Counted from the first letter of the stretch, positions 25,164-35,419 are shown. The stretch: DNA of 64,000 nucleotides from Bacteroidia bacterium (GCA_030427735.1 JAUIBP010000003.1:124001-188000), one strand, 5' to 3'. Notes: a model not told the origin generated them from the sequence alone. Numbers and translations are program-made.

Positions 25164-26744
25164 TTAAGCGTTTGCTTTTTTACGCTTTCTCCAAGCATTA
25201 AATCCAAATAAACCTATGGCCAAAATAATAGCCGGAATAAGGTAAGATACCGGTTTTCCAGAACCATGAACAGTGGTAAAGAACCTATCCCAACGTGGTT
25301 TTCCGTTTTGGTCCCAACTCATCCAAATAAAAACAGGTTTTCCTACAACATGGTCAAAAGGCACAAATCCCCAAGCTCTAGCATCTTGAGAATTATGTCT
25401 GTTATCGCCCATCATCCAGTAATAATTTTGCTTAAAGGTATACGAGTTGGCCGGTTTACCATTAATATAAATTTGATTGCCTTTAACTTGTAAATCGTTG
25501 TCTTCGTATTCGGTAATTATGCGCTTGTATAATGGTAATACATTAACATTTAAGTCGATGGTTTTTCCAGCTTCAGGAATGTATAATGGGCCAAAAAAGT
25601 CGTTATTCCAATTGTAGTTAGGATCGTGAGGAAAAATACCCGGATTTCTAACACCTTTTTCTTCTTTAATTGGAGTTATACTAGCTACGTTTGGATGGTT
25701 TTTAAATTGTGCTACAGCTTCGTCTGTAATAGACATAAACATATAGGTGTTCTGATCGTTAATAATTCCAAAACGATCTGTTATACCATAACGATCTGCT
25801 AATTCTTTAGGATTGAATTGATGTGTTTTTGGTTGTACTAAATAACTAAACTGAAGCTTAGCGCGATCTGGTAATACATTTTGTTTACCATTAATATATA
25901 CGAAACCGTTACGCACTTCTAAAGAATCGCCTGGTAAGCCCACACAGCGTTTTACATAATTAGATTGCTTATCTATAGGTTTCCAGTAATTTCTATCGGG
26001 ATTTTTAAAGAATACTTTAACGGTATCTACCGGCCAGTTAAATACAACAATATCGTTACGTTTTATGTCCTGAAAGCCAGGTAATCGTAAATAGGGTAGT
26101 AAGGTTTTGTTTTTTAACGATGCATCTTTAGTATTTAAATTATCATCGGCAACATACGATTTTAATTTTGTTTTAGGAATGGAATCATGCACCATAGGCA
26201 AAGCCAATGTAGTCATCGGAATTCTTGGCCCGTAATTTAATTTACTAACAAAAAGAAAATCACCAATAAGTAACGACTTTTCTAAAGACGATGTAGGAAT
26301 GGTAAAAGGTTGTATAATATAAGTGTGTACAATGGTTGCTGCTACAATAGCAAATAAAATAGAACTTACCCAATCGCCTAAACTTGTTCTAGGTTCTAAA
26401 CTACGATCTTTAACGTAAGTTACATCTGCAACATAATTTAAATAGTAATTGTAAAAGCCCAAGCTAAAAATGGCTAAAAGTGTATCTGTAGTGCTGTTTT
26501 TTCCAAAACTTCTAGCAGTTTCTACCCAAATAACCGGGAACATTATAAGATTAACAATAGGTAAAAACAGTAGAATAGTCCACCACCAAGGTCTGTTAAT
26601 AATTTTCATTAAAACTACAGCATTGTATACGGGAATAAATGCTTCCCATGCTTGTCTGCCTGCCTTAACATATAATTTCCATGTTCCTAGTCCGTGAACT
26701 ATTTGGATGATTATAAAAAAGATGAACCACTGAGTTAAAGTCAT
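25164..26744 (-). CDS. lepB: Signal peptidase I with N-terminal membrane extension
   Basis: Cleaves Sec/Tat signal peptides at the outer face of the inner membrane. Catalytic S153 lies in IPTSSLEKSLLIGD and the general base K265 in YVKRCVGLPGD; the GDNRHNSQDAR box is at about residue 440. Two features differ from E. coli LepB: an extra N-terminal membrane region of about 110 residues (DUF5684-like, RQAWEAFIPVYN) and a large insertion between the catalytic Ser and Lys boxes; a further helix ends the protein (~503-518). This 526-residue form is usual in Flavobacteriia. Expressed from its own promoter as well as possibly from upstream dapB. Confidence 0.93.
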   Translation of the reverse strand: MTLTQWFIFFIIIQIVHGLGTWKLYVKAGRQAWEAFIPVYNAVVLMKIINRPWWWTILLFLPIVNLIMFPVIWVETARSFGKNSTTDTLLAIFSLGFYNYYLNYVADVTYVKDRSLEPRTSLGDWVSSILFAIVAATIVHTYIIQPFTIPTSSLEKSLLIGDFLFVSKLNYGPRIPMTTLALPMVHDSIPKTKLKSYVADDNLNTKDASLKNKTLLPYLRLPGFQDIKRNDIVVFNWPVDTVKVFFKNPDRNYWKPIDKQSNYVKRCVGLPGDSLEVRNGFVYINGKQNVLPDRAKLQFSYLVQPKTHQFNPKELADRYGITDRFGIINDQNTYMFMSITDEAVAQFKNHPNVASITPIKEEKGVRNPGIFPHDPNYNWNNDFFGPLYIPEAGKTIDLNVNVLPLYKRIITEYEDNDLQVKGNQIYINGKPANSYTFKQNYYWMMGDNRHNSQDARAWGFVPFDHVVGKPVFIWMSWDQNGKPRWDRFFTTVHGSGKPVSYLIPAIILAIGLFGFNAWRKRKKANA

Positions 26745-26774
26745 AATTTACAATATTGAAGATTGCTAGTATAG

Positions 26775-26782
26775 CAAAATTA
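26775..26782 (-). promoter_or_regulatory. lepB promoter, -7 element TAATTTTG (minus strand)
   Basis: CAAAATTA on the plus strand reads TAATTTTG on the minus strand, matching TAnnTTTG, 30 bases from the lepB start. The 94-bp gap after dapB supports a separate start of transcription here. Confidence 0.5.
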
Positions 26783-26838
26783 ACGATTTATAAAAGTAAG
26801 TATAAATAGAAGTTTTAATGTTACAGCCTTTATTTGTA

Positions 26839-27546
26839 TTAACCAATATTTAACACATCTTTCATGCTAAAAACACCTGTTTTGCCCAATAACCATTCTG
26901 CTGCAATTACGGCACCAAGAGCAAAACCTTGTCTGTTGTGTGCTTCGTGTGCAATGGTAATTGTATCGACATCGCTTTTATAAGTTACAGTATGTGTGCC
27001 TGGAACTTCAGGAATGCGTTTAGCAACAATTGGTATTGCCGTGTTTGCATCAGCTGTGTTTAAGGCCCAATTTTGATAAGCTGTATGCTCTGCAATAATA
27101 TCGTTAGCGAGCGATATTGCGGTTCCGCTTGGCTCGTCTAATTTTTGTGTATGGTGTATTTCTTCCATACCAATTTTATATTGTTCTAGATTGCTCATCA
27201 TTTTGGCTAAATTGCGGTTAAGCTCAAAAAAGATGTTTACTCCCAAACTGAAGTTCGAGGCATAAATAAATCCGCCTTGTTTCTCTTCACATAAACTAGT
27301 CATTTTATCGTAGTCTTGTAACCAACCTGTAGTTCCAGAAACTACTGGAACATTGTTGTTTAAACAATTAGAGATATTATGAACTGCGGCATCAGGAATA
27401 CTAAAATCTATGGCTATATCGGCTTTAGTAATGTCGTAATCCGGTTGTTCTATACTGGCTCTTATTACTATATCGTGGCCACGATCTATGGCAATTTTTT
27501 CAATGGTTTTACCCATTTTTCCGTATCCTAATAAGGCTATTTTCAT
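26839..27546 (-). CDS. dapB: 4-hydroxy-tetrahydrodipicolinate reductase
   Basis: NAD(P)H-dependent enzyme of the lysine and meso-diaminopimelate pathway. Nucleotide-binding GYGKMGKTIE (residues 7-16), GTTGW (71-75) and the active-site EEIHHTQKLDEPSGTA (128-143, with H131/H132 and K135) are all present. At 235 residues it is slightly short but typical of Bacteroidota. It lies 11 bases after the DUF5683 gene in the parA-parB operon. Confidence 0.95.
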   Translation of the reverse strand: MKIALLGYGKMGKTIEKIAIDRGHDIVIRASIEQPDYDITKADIAIDFSIPDAAVHNISNCLNNNVPVVSGTTGWLQDYDKMTSLCEEKQGGFIYASNFSLGVNIFFELNRNLAKMMSNLEQYKIGMEEIHHTQKLDEPSGTAISLANDIIAEHTAYQNWALNTADANTAIPIVAKRIPEVPGTHTVTYKSDVDTITIAHEAHNRQGFALGAVIAAEWLLGKTGVFSMKDVLNIG

Positions 27547-27557
27547 TGGTTTAAAAT

Positions 27558-28169
27558 TTAAAATTTAAAATTAAAGGTAAGTCCGAGATTCGAAGTGTTT
27601 TCGAATTCGTTGTATTCGTAATGTGGTGCTAAACTAAGATTATCGTCGATATTAAATTGCATTAAATGCGCATCTACATTAGCATCTATAATTTGTAAGG
27701 CATATAAACCTACGGTAATTAAAAGCGACATTTCTTTGTTGCGGCGCAGTTGTTCTTGCGCGTTAATTAGACCATCGGTAGACAATCGACCGTAAAATTC
27801 GTCGTCTTCAAAACCGGCTAATCGCCTTTTATAGGCATCGCGATAGCGATTGTAGGCATTATTATTATCGATATAAAAATAGATACCTGTACCTAATGCG
27901 GCATAAACAATAGGGATTTTCCAATATTTTTTGTTGTAAGCCTGACCTAAACCAGGGAGTACAGCCGAGTAGAATGCCGCTCGGGCAGGAGCTAAGGGAT
28001 CGATATATTGCGATTCGATTTTGGCTTTTTTATCGGTACTTTGTTCCACTTTAAGCGTGTCTGTAGACTTTACTGTCGTTTCAGTACGCTCTTTGTCGGT
28101 TTCTTGTGCTAGGCTATGTAAACAGAAAAAAAGAGATAATAATAGAGCTATAATACATTTACTTTGCAC
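27558..28169 (-). CDS. DUF5683-family exported protein
   Basis: A 203-residue protein with a signal peptide (MQSKCIIALLLSLFFCLHSLAQ), a charged linker and a conserved domain PLAPARAAFYSAVLPGLGQAYNKKYW typical of DUF5683, with a short hydrophobic stretch IPIVYAALGTGIYFYI. The C-terminus LGLTFNFKF ends with aromatic residues as in outer-membrane proteins. Position between parB and dapB is conserved in the phylum. Function is not known. It overlaps the parB end by 11 bases. Confidence 0.85.
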   Translation of the reverse strand: MQSKCIIALLLSLFFCLHSLAQETDKERTETTVKSTDTLKVEQSTDKKAKIESQYIDPLAPARAAFYSAVLPGLGQAYNKKYWKIPIVYAALGTGIYFYIDNNNAYNRYRDAYKRRLAGFEDDEFYGRLSTDGLINAQEQLRRNKEMSLLITVGLYALQIIDANVDAHLMQFNIDDNLSLAPHYEYNEFENTSNLGLTFNFKF

Positions 28170-29073
28170 TCTGTACTAGTTTTTTAATGCGATTGAAATC
28201 CTCTTCGGAATGAAATGGAATTGTGATTTTTCCTTTTCCGTTTTTAGACACTTTAATATCTATTTTATGACCAAAATAATCGGAGAAATCTTTGATGCTT
28301 TTTTTTACAAACTTAGGCATTTCCTCTTCCTGTTTTGCTTGTGCTTTAGGCACTTCAACTTGTTGTGTTTCGTTGTAGGTGCGCACCAAAGTTTCGGTAT
28401 CTCTAACCGATAGTTTATTTTTTAATATTTTTTCGTAAATATCTAATTGAATGTTTTGGTCTTCAATATTAATAATGGCGCGACCGTGCCCCATAGATAT
28501 AAAACCATCTCGCATTCCTGTTTGGATGATAGGATCTAATTTTAACAGCCTAAGATAATTGGTAATTGTAGAGCGTTTTTTACCTACACGCTCGCTCATT
28601 TGTTCTTGCGTTAAATTAATCTCGTCAATTAACCTTTGGTATGATAGCGCAATTTCTATTGGATCTAAATCTTGGCGTTGAATGTTTTCTACCAAAGCCA
28701 TTTCTAACGATTCTTGATCGTTAGCAATACGTATGTATGCAGGTATGGTTTTTAAACCAATAGATTGCGAGGCTCTAAAACGACGTTCTCCAGATACTAA
28801 TTGATAGTTATCAAAATTTAACTTTCTAACAGTAATAGGTTGTATAACGCCTAATTCTTTTATAGACGAGGCCAATTCGCGTAAGGATTCTTCGTTAAAA
28901 TTTGTACGCGGCTGAAATGGGTTCATTTCAATGCTACTTAATTCTAACTCAACAATATTACCAATAACTTTATCGGCATTTTTATCTTGAACAGAATTGA
29001 TATCGTTATTGGGATCTTTTAATAATGCAGATAAACCTCTTCCTAATGCTTGTTTCTTTACTGCCTTCGCCAT
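28159..29073 (-). CDS. parB: Chromosome partitioning protein ParB
   Basis: A 304-residue CTP-dependent clamp that loads at parS and works with ParA in chromosome segregation. The start GRGLSALL is the ParA-stimulating peptide; the CTPase boxes are NPFQPR and GERRFRAS; the helix-turn-helix is around TQEQMSERVGKKRSTITNYLRLL; the C-terminal dimer domain ends the protein. It lies eight bases after parA. I found no obvious parS-like GTTTCACGTGAAAC palindrome in the window. Confidence 0.95.
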   Translation of the reverse strand: MAKAVKKQALGRGLSALLKDPNNDINSVQDKNADKVIGNIVELELSSIEMNPFQPRTNFNEESLRELASSIKELGVIQPITVRKLNFDNYQLVSGERRFRASQSIGLKTIPAYIRIANDQESLEMALVENIQRQDLDPIEIALSYQRLIDEINLTQEQMSERVGKKRSTITNYLRLLKLDPIIQTGMRDGFISMGHGRAIINIEDQNIQLDIYEKILKNKLSVRDTETLVRTYNETQQVEVPKAQAKQEEEMPKFVKKSIKDFSDYFGHKIDIKVSKNGKGKITIPFHSEEDFNRIKKLVQSAK

Positions 29074-29081
29074 AGTCTTTT

Positions 29082-29846
29082 TTAGGAGTTTTTTGTAATG
29101 ATTTCTTTTGCTAAACTTAAATAATTTACGGCACCACGGCTGCTTGCATCAAAATTAATAATGCTTTCGCCAAAACTTGGTGCCTCACTTAAACGCACAT
29201 TTCGTTGTATAATTGTTTTAAAAACCATGTCGTTAAAATGTTTTTGAACTTCTTCTACAACTTGGTTCGATAAGCGTAAACGCGAATCGTACATGGTTAA
29301 TAATAAGCCTTCAATATCTAAATCTGGATTGTGTATTTTTTGAACACTCTTAACAGTGTTTAATAATTTGCCAAGTCCTTCGAGTGCAAAATATTCGCAT
29401 TGTATAGGAATAATTACGGCATCGGCAGCAGTTAAGGCATTTAAAGTTAACAGGCCTAGCGAAGGGGCACAATCGATTAAAATATAGTCGTAATCGTTTT
29501 TAATTTCCGATAAAGCACCTTTTAACATGTATTCTCGATCGTCTTTATCTACCAATTCTATTTCAATGGCAACCAAGTCTATATGTGCAGGAATAATGTC
29601 TAAATTAGGGGTGTCGGTTGGTATAATGGCTTCTTTAGCACTGGCTGTATGTTCTAATAATTGGTAAGTACCAAGTTCTACAGATTCTACATCTATACCT
29701 AAACCCGAAGTCGCGTTGGCCTGTGGGTCTGCATCTATAAGCAATACTTTTTTTTCGAGTACGCCTAAAGAGGCTGCTAAATTAACAGAAGTTGTTGTTT
29801 TTCCTACACCTCCTTTTTGGTTTGCAATTGCAATGATTTTACCCAT
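29082..29846 (-). CDS. parA: Chromosome partitioning ATPase ParA (Soj)
   Basis: A 254-residue deviant Walker ATPase. KGGVGKTTT at residues 11-19 holds the signature lysine, DADPQANAT is the A' region and DCAPSLGLLTLNAL the Walker B. It binds DNA non-specifically and moves ParB-parS complexes. First gene of the minus-strand series parA-parB-DUF5683-dapB. The 173 bp upstream contain no clear TAnnTTTG match. Confidence 0.95.
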   Translation of the reverse strand: MGKIIAIANQKGGVGKTTTSVNLAASLGVLEKKVLLIDADPQANATSGLGIDVESVELGTYQLLEHTASAKEAIIPTDTPNLDIIPAHIDLVAIEIELVDKDDREYMLKGALSEIKNDYDYILIDCAPSLGLLTLNALTAADAVIIPIQCEYFALEGLGKLLNTVKSVQKIHNPDLDIEGLLLTMYDSRLRLSNQVVEEVQKHFNDMVFKTIIQRNVRLSEAPSFGESIINFDASSRGAVNYLSLAKEIITKNS

Positions 29847-30019
29847 TAATAGTTTGGTTTTATTAGGTGTAAAAATACAACTATTTATGACTTTTTAAAA
29901 TGTAACTTGTTAACAAATCTAAAGAGAAAACTTAAAACCTGTAAGCTGGTTTGTAAGCTATAGAAATAGAATTGTTTAAGTTGTATTTTTAATTAGTATT
30001 TAATACGTTAAGATTATTT

Positions 30020-30598
30020 TTAAAAGTCTTTATTTAAAAGCATCCATTGTAGTGCAATAATCGTTTTAGCGTCTTTTATTGCATTGGATTTTAAGGTGTT
30101 TCTAATGTCTGAAATAGGTAATTTTACCAATTGGATATCTTCTTGCTCGTCGTCTAAACCGCCACCTTCATAAATTTTATCGGCAGAATTTACCTCGGCA
30201 TAAAAGGCATGGACTTTTTCTGAAGCGCCTCCAGGCGACACAAAATATTCGCCAATAGATTCCATAGCGGATACGCGATAACCAATCTCTTCTTTAACTT
30301 CACGTTTTGCACATTCTATAGGGTTTTCATTAGCTTCTAAAGCTCCTGCAACAATTTCTAATAACCAGCCATCGCCATCGGAATCTGTGGTTGTAGGATA
30401 TCTAAATTGATTAATTAAAAGTACAGTATCGGTATCTTTTTCAACCAAAACAATGGCAATGGCATTTCCGCGCTCAAAACTTTGTCTTATCACTTCAATT
30501 TGTTGATCTCCTGTAAAGGTGTCGTGTAAAATGGTTGCTTTTTTTATTTGAAAATAATCGTCGTAAACAAGATCTTCTTTAATAATTTTATACTCCAT
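30020..30598 (-). CDS. Nudix hydrolase, ADP-ribose pyrophosphatase type
   Basis: A 192-residue enzyme whose Nudix box GALEANENPIECAKREVKEEIGY matches Gx5Ex7REUxEExGU exactly. The SPGGASEKVHAFYAEV segment downstream is typical of the ADP-ribose/GDP-mannose pyrophosphatase branch (NudF/NudK-like), which hydrolyses nucleoside diphosphate sugars. Stand-alone gene between parA and a divergent DUF3667 gene. Exact substrate cannot be told from sequence. Confidence 0.9.
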   Translation of the reverse strand: MEYKIIKEDLVYDDYFQIKKATILHDTFTGDQQIEVIRQSFERGNAIAIVLVEKDTDTVLLINQFRYPTTTDSDGDGWLLEIVAGALEANENPIECAKREVKEEIGYRVSAMESIGEYFVSPGGASEKVHAFYAEVNSADKIYEGGGLDDEQEDIQLVKLPISDIRNTLKSNAIKDAKTIIALQWMLLNKDF

Positions 30599-30683
30599 AA
30601 TCTTTTTTTAGCCTCACGAAGGTAATCAATATTTGATATTCTAAAAAGATACTTATCTTCACTTTAAAATTGAATGGTATTTT

Positions 30684-31676
30684 ATGAGTAAAATCTGTGA
30701 TAATTGTGAATTTGAATGCGATAAAACCTTTAAATATTGCCCGAATTGTGGCCAAAATACAAGGGAAGATTTAACGGTAAGTCTTATATTTAAAAACACA
30801 ATCCACAATTACTTTTCGGTAGATGGGCGTTTGTTTAGAAGTTTTGTGCCTTTGTTGTTAAAACCTGGCTTTTTACCCAAACAATTCGTTAATGGTAAGC
30901 GTTTGTTTTACCTGCATCCTGCCCAGTTTTATTTATTTGCGAGTTTGGTGTTTTTCTTTTTGTATTCTTTTGAAGCTAAAAAGCAGGAAGCCGAGGTAGA
31001 GCAAGCTATAAAACGTGGAGTCATTGAAGAGAATAGTTCTAAAAAAATTAAAGATTCTATACATATAGGAAGTTCCCATTTTGAAGTCAAAGGTGTAGAT
31101 TCTATTGATGAAAACGATAGTAACGACATTACTAATTTTAAATTAAGCAATAAAAAAGTCGATTCGCTAATGCAGTCTGGAGCCAGTGATACGCAAATAT
31201 TAAAGGCTTTGGGAATGGGGGAACACCCGAGTAGATTCGAGGAAAAGTTTTACAACCAATTGTTTAAATTATACAAATACAAGAGTGGCGAACCTTTACT
31301 TAAAACATTTTATAATTATGTGCCCATTTCGCTATTTATACTACTACCTATTTTTGCTTTATTTTTAAAACTTGCTTTTTTTAGAAAAGGAAATTTTGCT
31401 TACCACTTGGTATTCAGTCTTTATTATTTCGCATTTATTTTTGTAATATTTACATTGCTAACACTCGTTAATTTTGCGGTGCATTTACCAGCAATAACAC
31501 GAAGTTTTATTTTGCTTTCTGCCTTTGTGTATTTATATCTTGCTATACTGAATTTTTATAAATCTGGAAAAATATCTGGTTTTATTAAGAGTGTTTTAGT
31601 GTTTGGCGCATTTTTAATTTTAATAGTACCTGTGGCAGTGATTATTTTAGCAATAGTGGCCTTTATGTTTTATTGA
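30684..31676 (+). CDS. DUF3667-family membrane protein with zinc ribbon
   Basis: A 330-residue protein beginning with a zinc ribbon (C5-x2-C8 and C19-x2-C22 in KICDNCE...YCPNCGQNT), then a DUF3667 segment with a hydrophobic stretch at about residues 80-93, a charged central loop (~95-190) and four membrane helices in the C-terminal half. The family is common in Bacteroidota and has no known function. Divergent from the Nudix gene with an 85-bp gap. Confidence 0.85.
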   Translation: MSKICDNCEFECDKTFKYCPNCGQNTREDLTVSLIFKNTIHNYFSVDGRLFRSFVPLLLKPGFLPKQFVNGKRLFYLHPAQFYLFASLVFFFLYSFEAKKQEAEVEQAIKRGVIEENSSKKIKDSIHIGSSHFEVKGVDSIDENDSNDITNFKLSNKKVDSLMQSGASDTQILKALGMGEHPSRFEEKFYNQLFKLYKYKSGEPLLKTFYNYVPISLFILLPIFALFLKLAFFRKGNFAYHLVFSLYYFAFIFVIFTLLTLVNFAVHLPAITRSFILLSAFVYLYLAILNFYKSGKISGFIKSVLVFGAFLILIVPVAVIILAIVAFMFY

Positions 31677-31753
31677 TAGAAATAACGAACCATATTCACA
31701 GCTTTTATCAATTCTAAAAACGTAAATGTTAATTCACAAACGACTACTGTTTT

Positions 31754-34537
31754 TTAAAGTTTATCTGCAAGATACTTTCCTGTAACACTCTTGTTGTTTT
31801 TTACGATCGCTTCAGGTGTACCACTAGCCACAATTTCGCCGCCATATTCGCCGCCACCAGGACCTAAATCTATAATATAATCGGCACATTTTATCAGGTC
31901 CAAATTGTGTTCTACTACTATTATAGAATGGCCTTTGTCTATTAATGCTCTAAATGATTTTAATAGTTTCTGGATGTCGTGAAAATGAAGCCCCGTTGTC
32001 GGTTCATCGAAAATAAACAAGGCTTTTTCCTTAGTCGTTCCTTTGCCTAAAAACGTTGCCAGTTTAATGCGTTGCGCTTCGCCGCCAGACAATGTTGAAG
32101 AACTTTGTCCTAAAGTAACATAGCCCAAACCTACATCTTGAAGGGGTTGCAGTTTATCCTTTATTTTTTTCTGATTGAAGTTGCTAAAGAACGAAATGGC
32201 ATCGTCTATAGTCATGTTTAATACATCGTCGATCGATTTATTTTCGAAAGTAACTTCTAAAACTTCCTTTTTAAAGCGTTTTCCATTACAAGTTTCACAC
32301 TGTAAATGTACATCGGCCATAAATTGCATTTCTATAGTGACTTCTCCTTCACCTTTACAGGTTTCACAACGCCCGCCATCTACATTAAACGAAAAATGTT
32401 TAGCCTTATAATCGCGAATTTTACTCAGCTTTTGGTTGGCAAACAAATTTCTAATATCGTCGTAAGCCTTAACATAAGTCACTGGATTAGAACGTGATGA
32501 ACGACCGATAGGGTTTTGATCGATGTATTCTATATGTTTAATCGATTTATAATTGCCTTTTAGTTCGGTAAATTGTCCTGGTTTATCTCCAAATCCGGTT
32601 AACTCTTTTTGAATGGCCGGATATAAAATTTTCTTTACCAGCGTACTTTTACCACTACCAGATACTCCTGTAACTACGGTAAGCATATTTAAAGGGAAAG
32701 AAACATCTACATTTTTTAGGTTGTGGGCTCTGGCGCCAACAATGTCTATACTGTATTTAGACGTCAGTCGTTTTTTAGGTACCTCTATTTCTAAATTCCC
32801 GTTTAAATATTTTGCTGTTAAAGATTCCGAATGTAAAATGTTATCGTAACTACCTGTTGCTACAACTTCGCCACCAAAGGTGCCAGCTTCCGGGCCAATA
32901 TCGATTATTTCGTCGGCTGCCTGCATAATATCTTCGTCGTGTTCAACCACAATTACAGTATTACCCAGGTTGCGTAAAGCCTTTAAGACTCCTATTAAGC
33001 GTTCGGTGTCTTTTGGGTGTAAACCAATACTAGGTTCGTCTAAAATATACATCGAGCCTACTAAACTACTTCCTAAAGAGGTTGCTAAATTAATACGCTG
33101 ACTTTCTCCTCCAGAAAGGGTGTTAGAACGTCTGTTTAGAGTTAAATAATTTAATCCGACATTCGATAAAAATTCTAAGCGGTTGTTAATTTCTTTAAGT
33201 AAGCGGTTTGCAATTTTAGTATCGTGTTCTGTTAAAGAAATGGTTTTGAAGAAATCGGCTAATTTGTCTAAGGGTAATTCTACTAAATCGGTAATGGTTT
33301 TACCGTCTACTTGTACGTAATTGGCTTCTGGTCTTAACCGTTTGCCGTTACAGGCTTTACATTTTGTTTTTCCGCGGTAACGCGACAACATTACTCGATT
33401 CTGAATTTTGTAGGCTTTAGCTTCAAGTTCGGCGAAAAAACTCGATAATCCCTCAAAATACTGATTCCCATCCCAAATAAGTTGTTTTTGGGCGTCTGTT
33501 AATTGAAAATAAGGCTTATGGATTGGGAAATCGAATTTATGTGAATTATTCACCAATTGATCGCGATACCAGCTCATGCTTTCGCCGCGCCATGGAAAGA
33601 TGGCATTTTCGAAAATTGAAAGCGCTGTATTGGGGATTACTAAATCGTCGTCTATACCAACAATATCGCCGTAACCTTCGCATTTAGGGCAAGCGCCATA
33701 AGGATTATTGAAACTAAAAAGATGCACATTGGGTTCTAAAAACGATATGCCATCTAACTCAAATTGATTACTGAATTCCCTAACCGCATTGTCGGTTAAC
33801 GTTTGTATGCTACAAGTGCCTTTACCTTCAAAAAAAGCAGTTTGTACAGCATCGGCTAAGCGGTTAAAAAAATCGTCGTTATCTCTGTATACAATACGGT
33901 CTACTACCAAGGCTAATTCATTTGGATTTGCCAAATCATCAACATCTTCAATACGCTTTACCTCATTATTCACCTTTATACGCGCATAACCTTGCTGTTT
34001 TAATGCATTCAATTTATCTGCAATACTTCGGCCTTCTTCTAGCACGATAGGAGCAAGGAGTAATAATTTGTCGCCATCGTTAAAGGTTTTTATATAGTTT
34101 ATAACATCGGTAACGGTATCTTTTTTTACCTCGTTGCCAGAAATAGGCGAGTAGGTGCGACCAATACGGGCAAAAAGCAATTTTAAATAGTCGTATATTT
34201 CTGTAGTTGTCCCTACGGTAGACCGCGGATTGGTAGAGTTAACTTTTTGCTCTATAGCTATGGCAGGAGCAATACCTTTTATGTAATCGACCTTTGGTTT
34301 ATTAAGGCGTCCTAAAAATTGTCGGGCATAACTCGATAAGCTTTCAACATAACGGCGTTGTCCTTCAGCATAAAGTGTATCGAAAGCTAGACTGGATTTA
34401 CCAGAACCGGAAAGTCCTGTTATTACAACCAGTTTATTTCTGGGAATAACGACATCAATATTTTTTAGATTGTGCAGTTTTGCACCTTTAATAATGATGT
34501 TTTCTTTAGGGTTTACTTCGGAAATTGTAATGCTCAT
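31754..34537 (-). CDS. uvrA: Excinuclease ABC subunit A
   Basis: A 927-residue DNA damage-recognition ATPase of nucleotide excision repair. Two ABC modules are seen: Walker [11 protein letters not shown] at 41-50 and [10 protein letters not shown] in the second half, with signature motifs LSGGESQRI and LSGGEAQRI. Zinc fingers occur as CPKCEGYG...CKACNGKRL and CETCKGEG...CETCNGKRF. The length is standard. Own promoter match at 34561-34568. Confidence 0.97.
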   Translation of the reverse strand: MSITISEVNPKENIIIKGAKLHNLKNIDVVIPRNKLVVITGLSGSGKSSLAFDTLYAEGQRRYVESLSSYARQFLGRLNKPKVDYIKGIAPAIAIEQKVNSTNPRSTVGTTTEIYDYLKLLFARIGRTYSPISGNEVKKDTVTDVINYIKTFNDGDKLLLLAPIVLEEGRSIADKLNALKQQGYARIKVNNEVKRIEDVDDLANPNELALVVDRIVYRDNDDFFNRLADAVQTAFFEGKGTCSIQTLTDNAVREFSNQFELDGISFLEPNVHLFSFNNPYGACPKCEGYGDIVGIDDDLVIPNTALSIFENAIFPWRGESMSWYRDQLVNNSHKFDFPIHKPYFQLTDAQKQLIWDGNQYFEGLSSFFAELEAKAYKIQNRVMLSRYRGKTKCKACNGKRLRPEANYVQVDGKTITDLVELPLDKLADFFKTISLTEHDTKIANRLLKEINNRLEFLSNVGLNYLTLNRRSNTLSGGESQRINLATSLGSSLVGSMYILDEPSIGLHPKDTERLIGVLKALRNLGNTVIVVEHDEDIMQAADEIIDIGPEAGTFGGEVVATGSYDNILHSESLTAKYLNGNLEIEVPKKRLTSKYSIDIVGARAHNLKNVDVSFPLNMLTVVTGVSGSGKSTLVKKILYPAIQKELTGFGDKPGQFTELKGNYKSIKHIEYIDQNPIGRSSRSNPVTYVKAYDDIRNLFANQKLSKIRDYKAKHFSFNVDGGRCETCKGEGEVTIEMQFMADVHLQCETCNGKRFKKEVLEVTFENKSIDDVLNMTIDDAISFFSNFNQKKIKDKLQPLQDVGLGYVTLGQSSSTLSGGEAQRIKLATFLGKGTTKEKALFIFDEPTTGLHFHDIQKLLKSFRALIDKGHSIIVVEHNLDLIKCADYIIDLGPGGGEYGGEIVASGTPEAIVKNNKSVTGKYLADKL

Positions 34538-34560
34538 AATGTATTATAGCGAATAATTTT

Positions 34561-34568
34561 CAAAGATA
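34561..34568 (-). promoter_or_regulatory. uvrA promoter, -7 element TATCTTTG (minus strand)
   Basis: CAAAGATA on the plus strand; matches TAnnTTTG on the minus strand, 23 bases from the uvrA start codon. Confidence 0.5.
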
Positions 34569-34635
34569 GCATAAGTATTTCAGCATAAAAAATAGATTAT
34601 TATCCATGAAAGTGTTAAAAAAAATACAAAAAAAA

Positions 34636-34669
34636 TTTTGTGTATTGTATTATAATCTTGTTATATTTG
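34636..34669 (+). promoter_or_regulatory. Promoter of the ECF sigma gene (TTTTG and TATATTTG)
   Basis: TTTTG at 34636-34640 and TATATTTG at 34662-34669, 21 bases apart, fit the Bacteroidota primary-sigma consensus at both -33 and -7. Transcription would start near 34675, giving a leader of about 100 bases that holds the hairpin described next. Confidence 0.65.
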
Positions 34670-34713
34670 AAACCTAGATACTTAATAATAAAAATCAGCC
34701 GCCTATAAAGCAA

Positions 34714-34777
34714 CATTACTTTTAAAACATGTTAACCCCATTTAAGAAGGTAAGCCTTCTATGTCTTAAAAGTAATG
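34714..34777 (+). promoter_or_regulatory. Leader hairpin enclosing the start codon of the ECF sigma gene
   Basis: The arms 34714-34730 and 34761-34777 pair at 16 of 17 positions (one A-C mismatch). The 30-base loop contains a second, perfect 6-4-6 hairpin (AGAAGG-TAAG-CCTTCT, 34745-34760). The last three bases of the right arm are the ATG at 34775, so folding would bury that codon; a second ATG at 34781 lies just outside. There is no T-run, so it is not a normal terminator. A translational switch is the simplest reading. Confidence 0.6.
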
Positions 34778-35365
34778 ATTATGCAAAACGAACTTATCTC
34801 AGACGCTGTACTAGTAAGCAATTATATTAAAGGAAATGAAAATGCTTTAGAAACCTTAATTATAAGGCATAAGCATAAAATTTATAGTTTTATTTATTCG
34901 AAGGTATACGATAAAGATGTTGCCGAAGATATATTTCAAGACACTTTCATTAAGGTTATTAATACCTTAAAGCAAGGAAATTATAACGAAGAAGGTAAAT
35001 TTATACCTTGGGTAATGCGTATCTCCCATAACTTGGTTATCGATCACTTTAGAAAAAACAATCGCATGCCTAAATTCGATAATTCTGGTGAGTTTAGTAT
35101 TTTTTCTATTTTAAGCGATTCGTCTTTAAATGCCGAGAAACAAATTATTAAAAGTCAGGTTGAAGATGATGTAAGAAAATTGATAGAAGAGTTACCTGAA
35201 GACCAGAAAGAAGTGATTTTAATGCGTATGTATAACGATATGAGTTTTAAAGAAATTTCCGATAAAACTGGTGTTAGTATTAATACCGCGCTAGGGAGAA
35301 TGCGGTATGCTTTAATTAACATGCGTAAAATAATAGAAAAACATAATATTGTTTTAACCAATTAA
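34775..35365 (+). CDS. ECF RNA polymerase sigma factor
   Basis: A 196-residue sigma-70-family factor with region 2 (YSFIYSKVYDKDVAEDIFQDTFIKV, residues ~31-55, and PWVMRISHNLVIDHFRKNNRMP) and region 4 (LPEDQKEVILMRMYNDMSFKEISDKTGVSINTALGRMRYAL). It directs RNA polymerase to a set of promoters I cannot identify here. Start is either 34775 or 34781. No anti-sigma gene follows; instead a 47-codon ORF lies 54 bases downstream. The structured leader suggests control at translation. Confidence 0.92.
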   Translation: MIMQNELISDAVLVSNYIKGNENALETLIIRHKHKIYSFIYSKVYDKDVAEDIFQDTFIKVINTLKQGNYNEEGKFIPWVMRISHNLVIDHFRKNNRMPKFDNSGEFSIFSILSDSSLNAEKQIIKSQVEDDVRKLIEELPEDQKEVILMRMYNDMSFKEISDKTGVSINTALGRMRYALINMRKIIEKHNIVLTN

Positions 35366-35419
35366 ACAATAAATGCAAATTAAGGCCGTTATAATGTTAT
35401 GAATCTTAAATCATTATAA

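Noticed and set aside
28159-29846. parA-parB as a sign of a plasmid or of the replication origin in the window
   Set aside because: The genes are in the standard chromosomal order with DUF5683, dapB and lepB. No parS palindrome, dnaA gene or DnaA-box cluster was seen.
32175-33989. Several plus-strand open frames inside uvrA
   Set aside because: They lie opposite a complete uvrA with all motifs and show no family resemblance.
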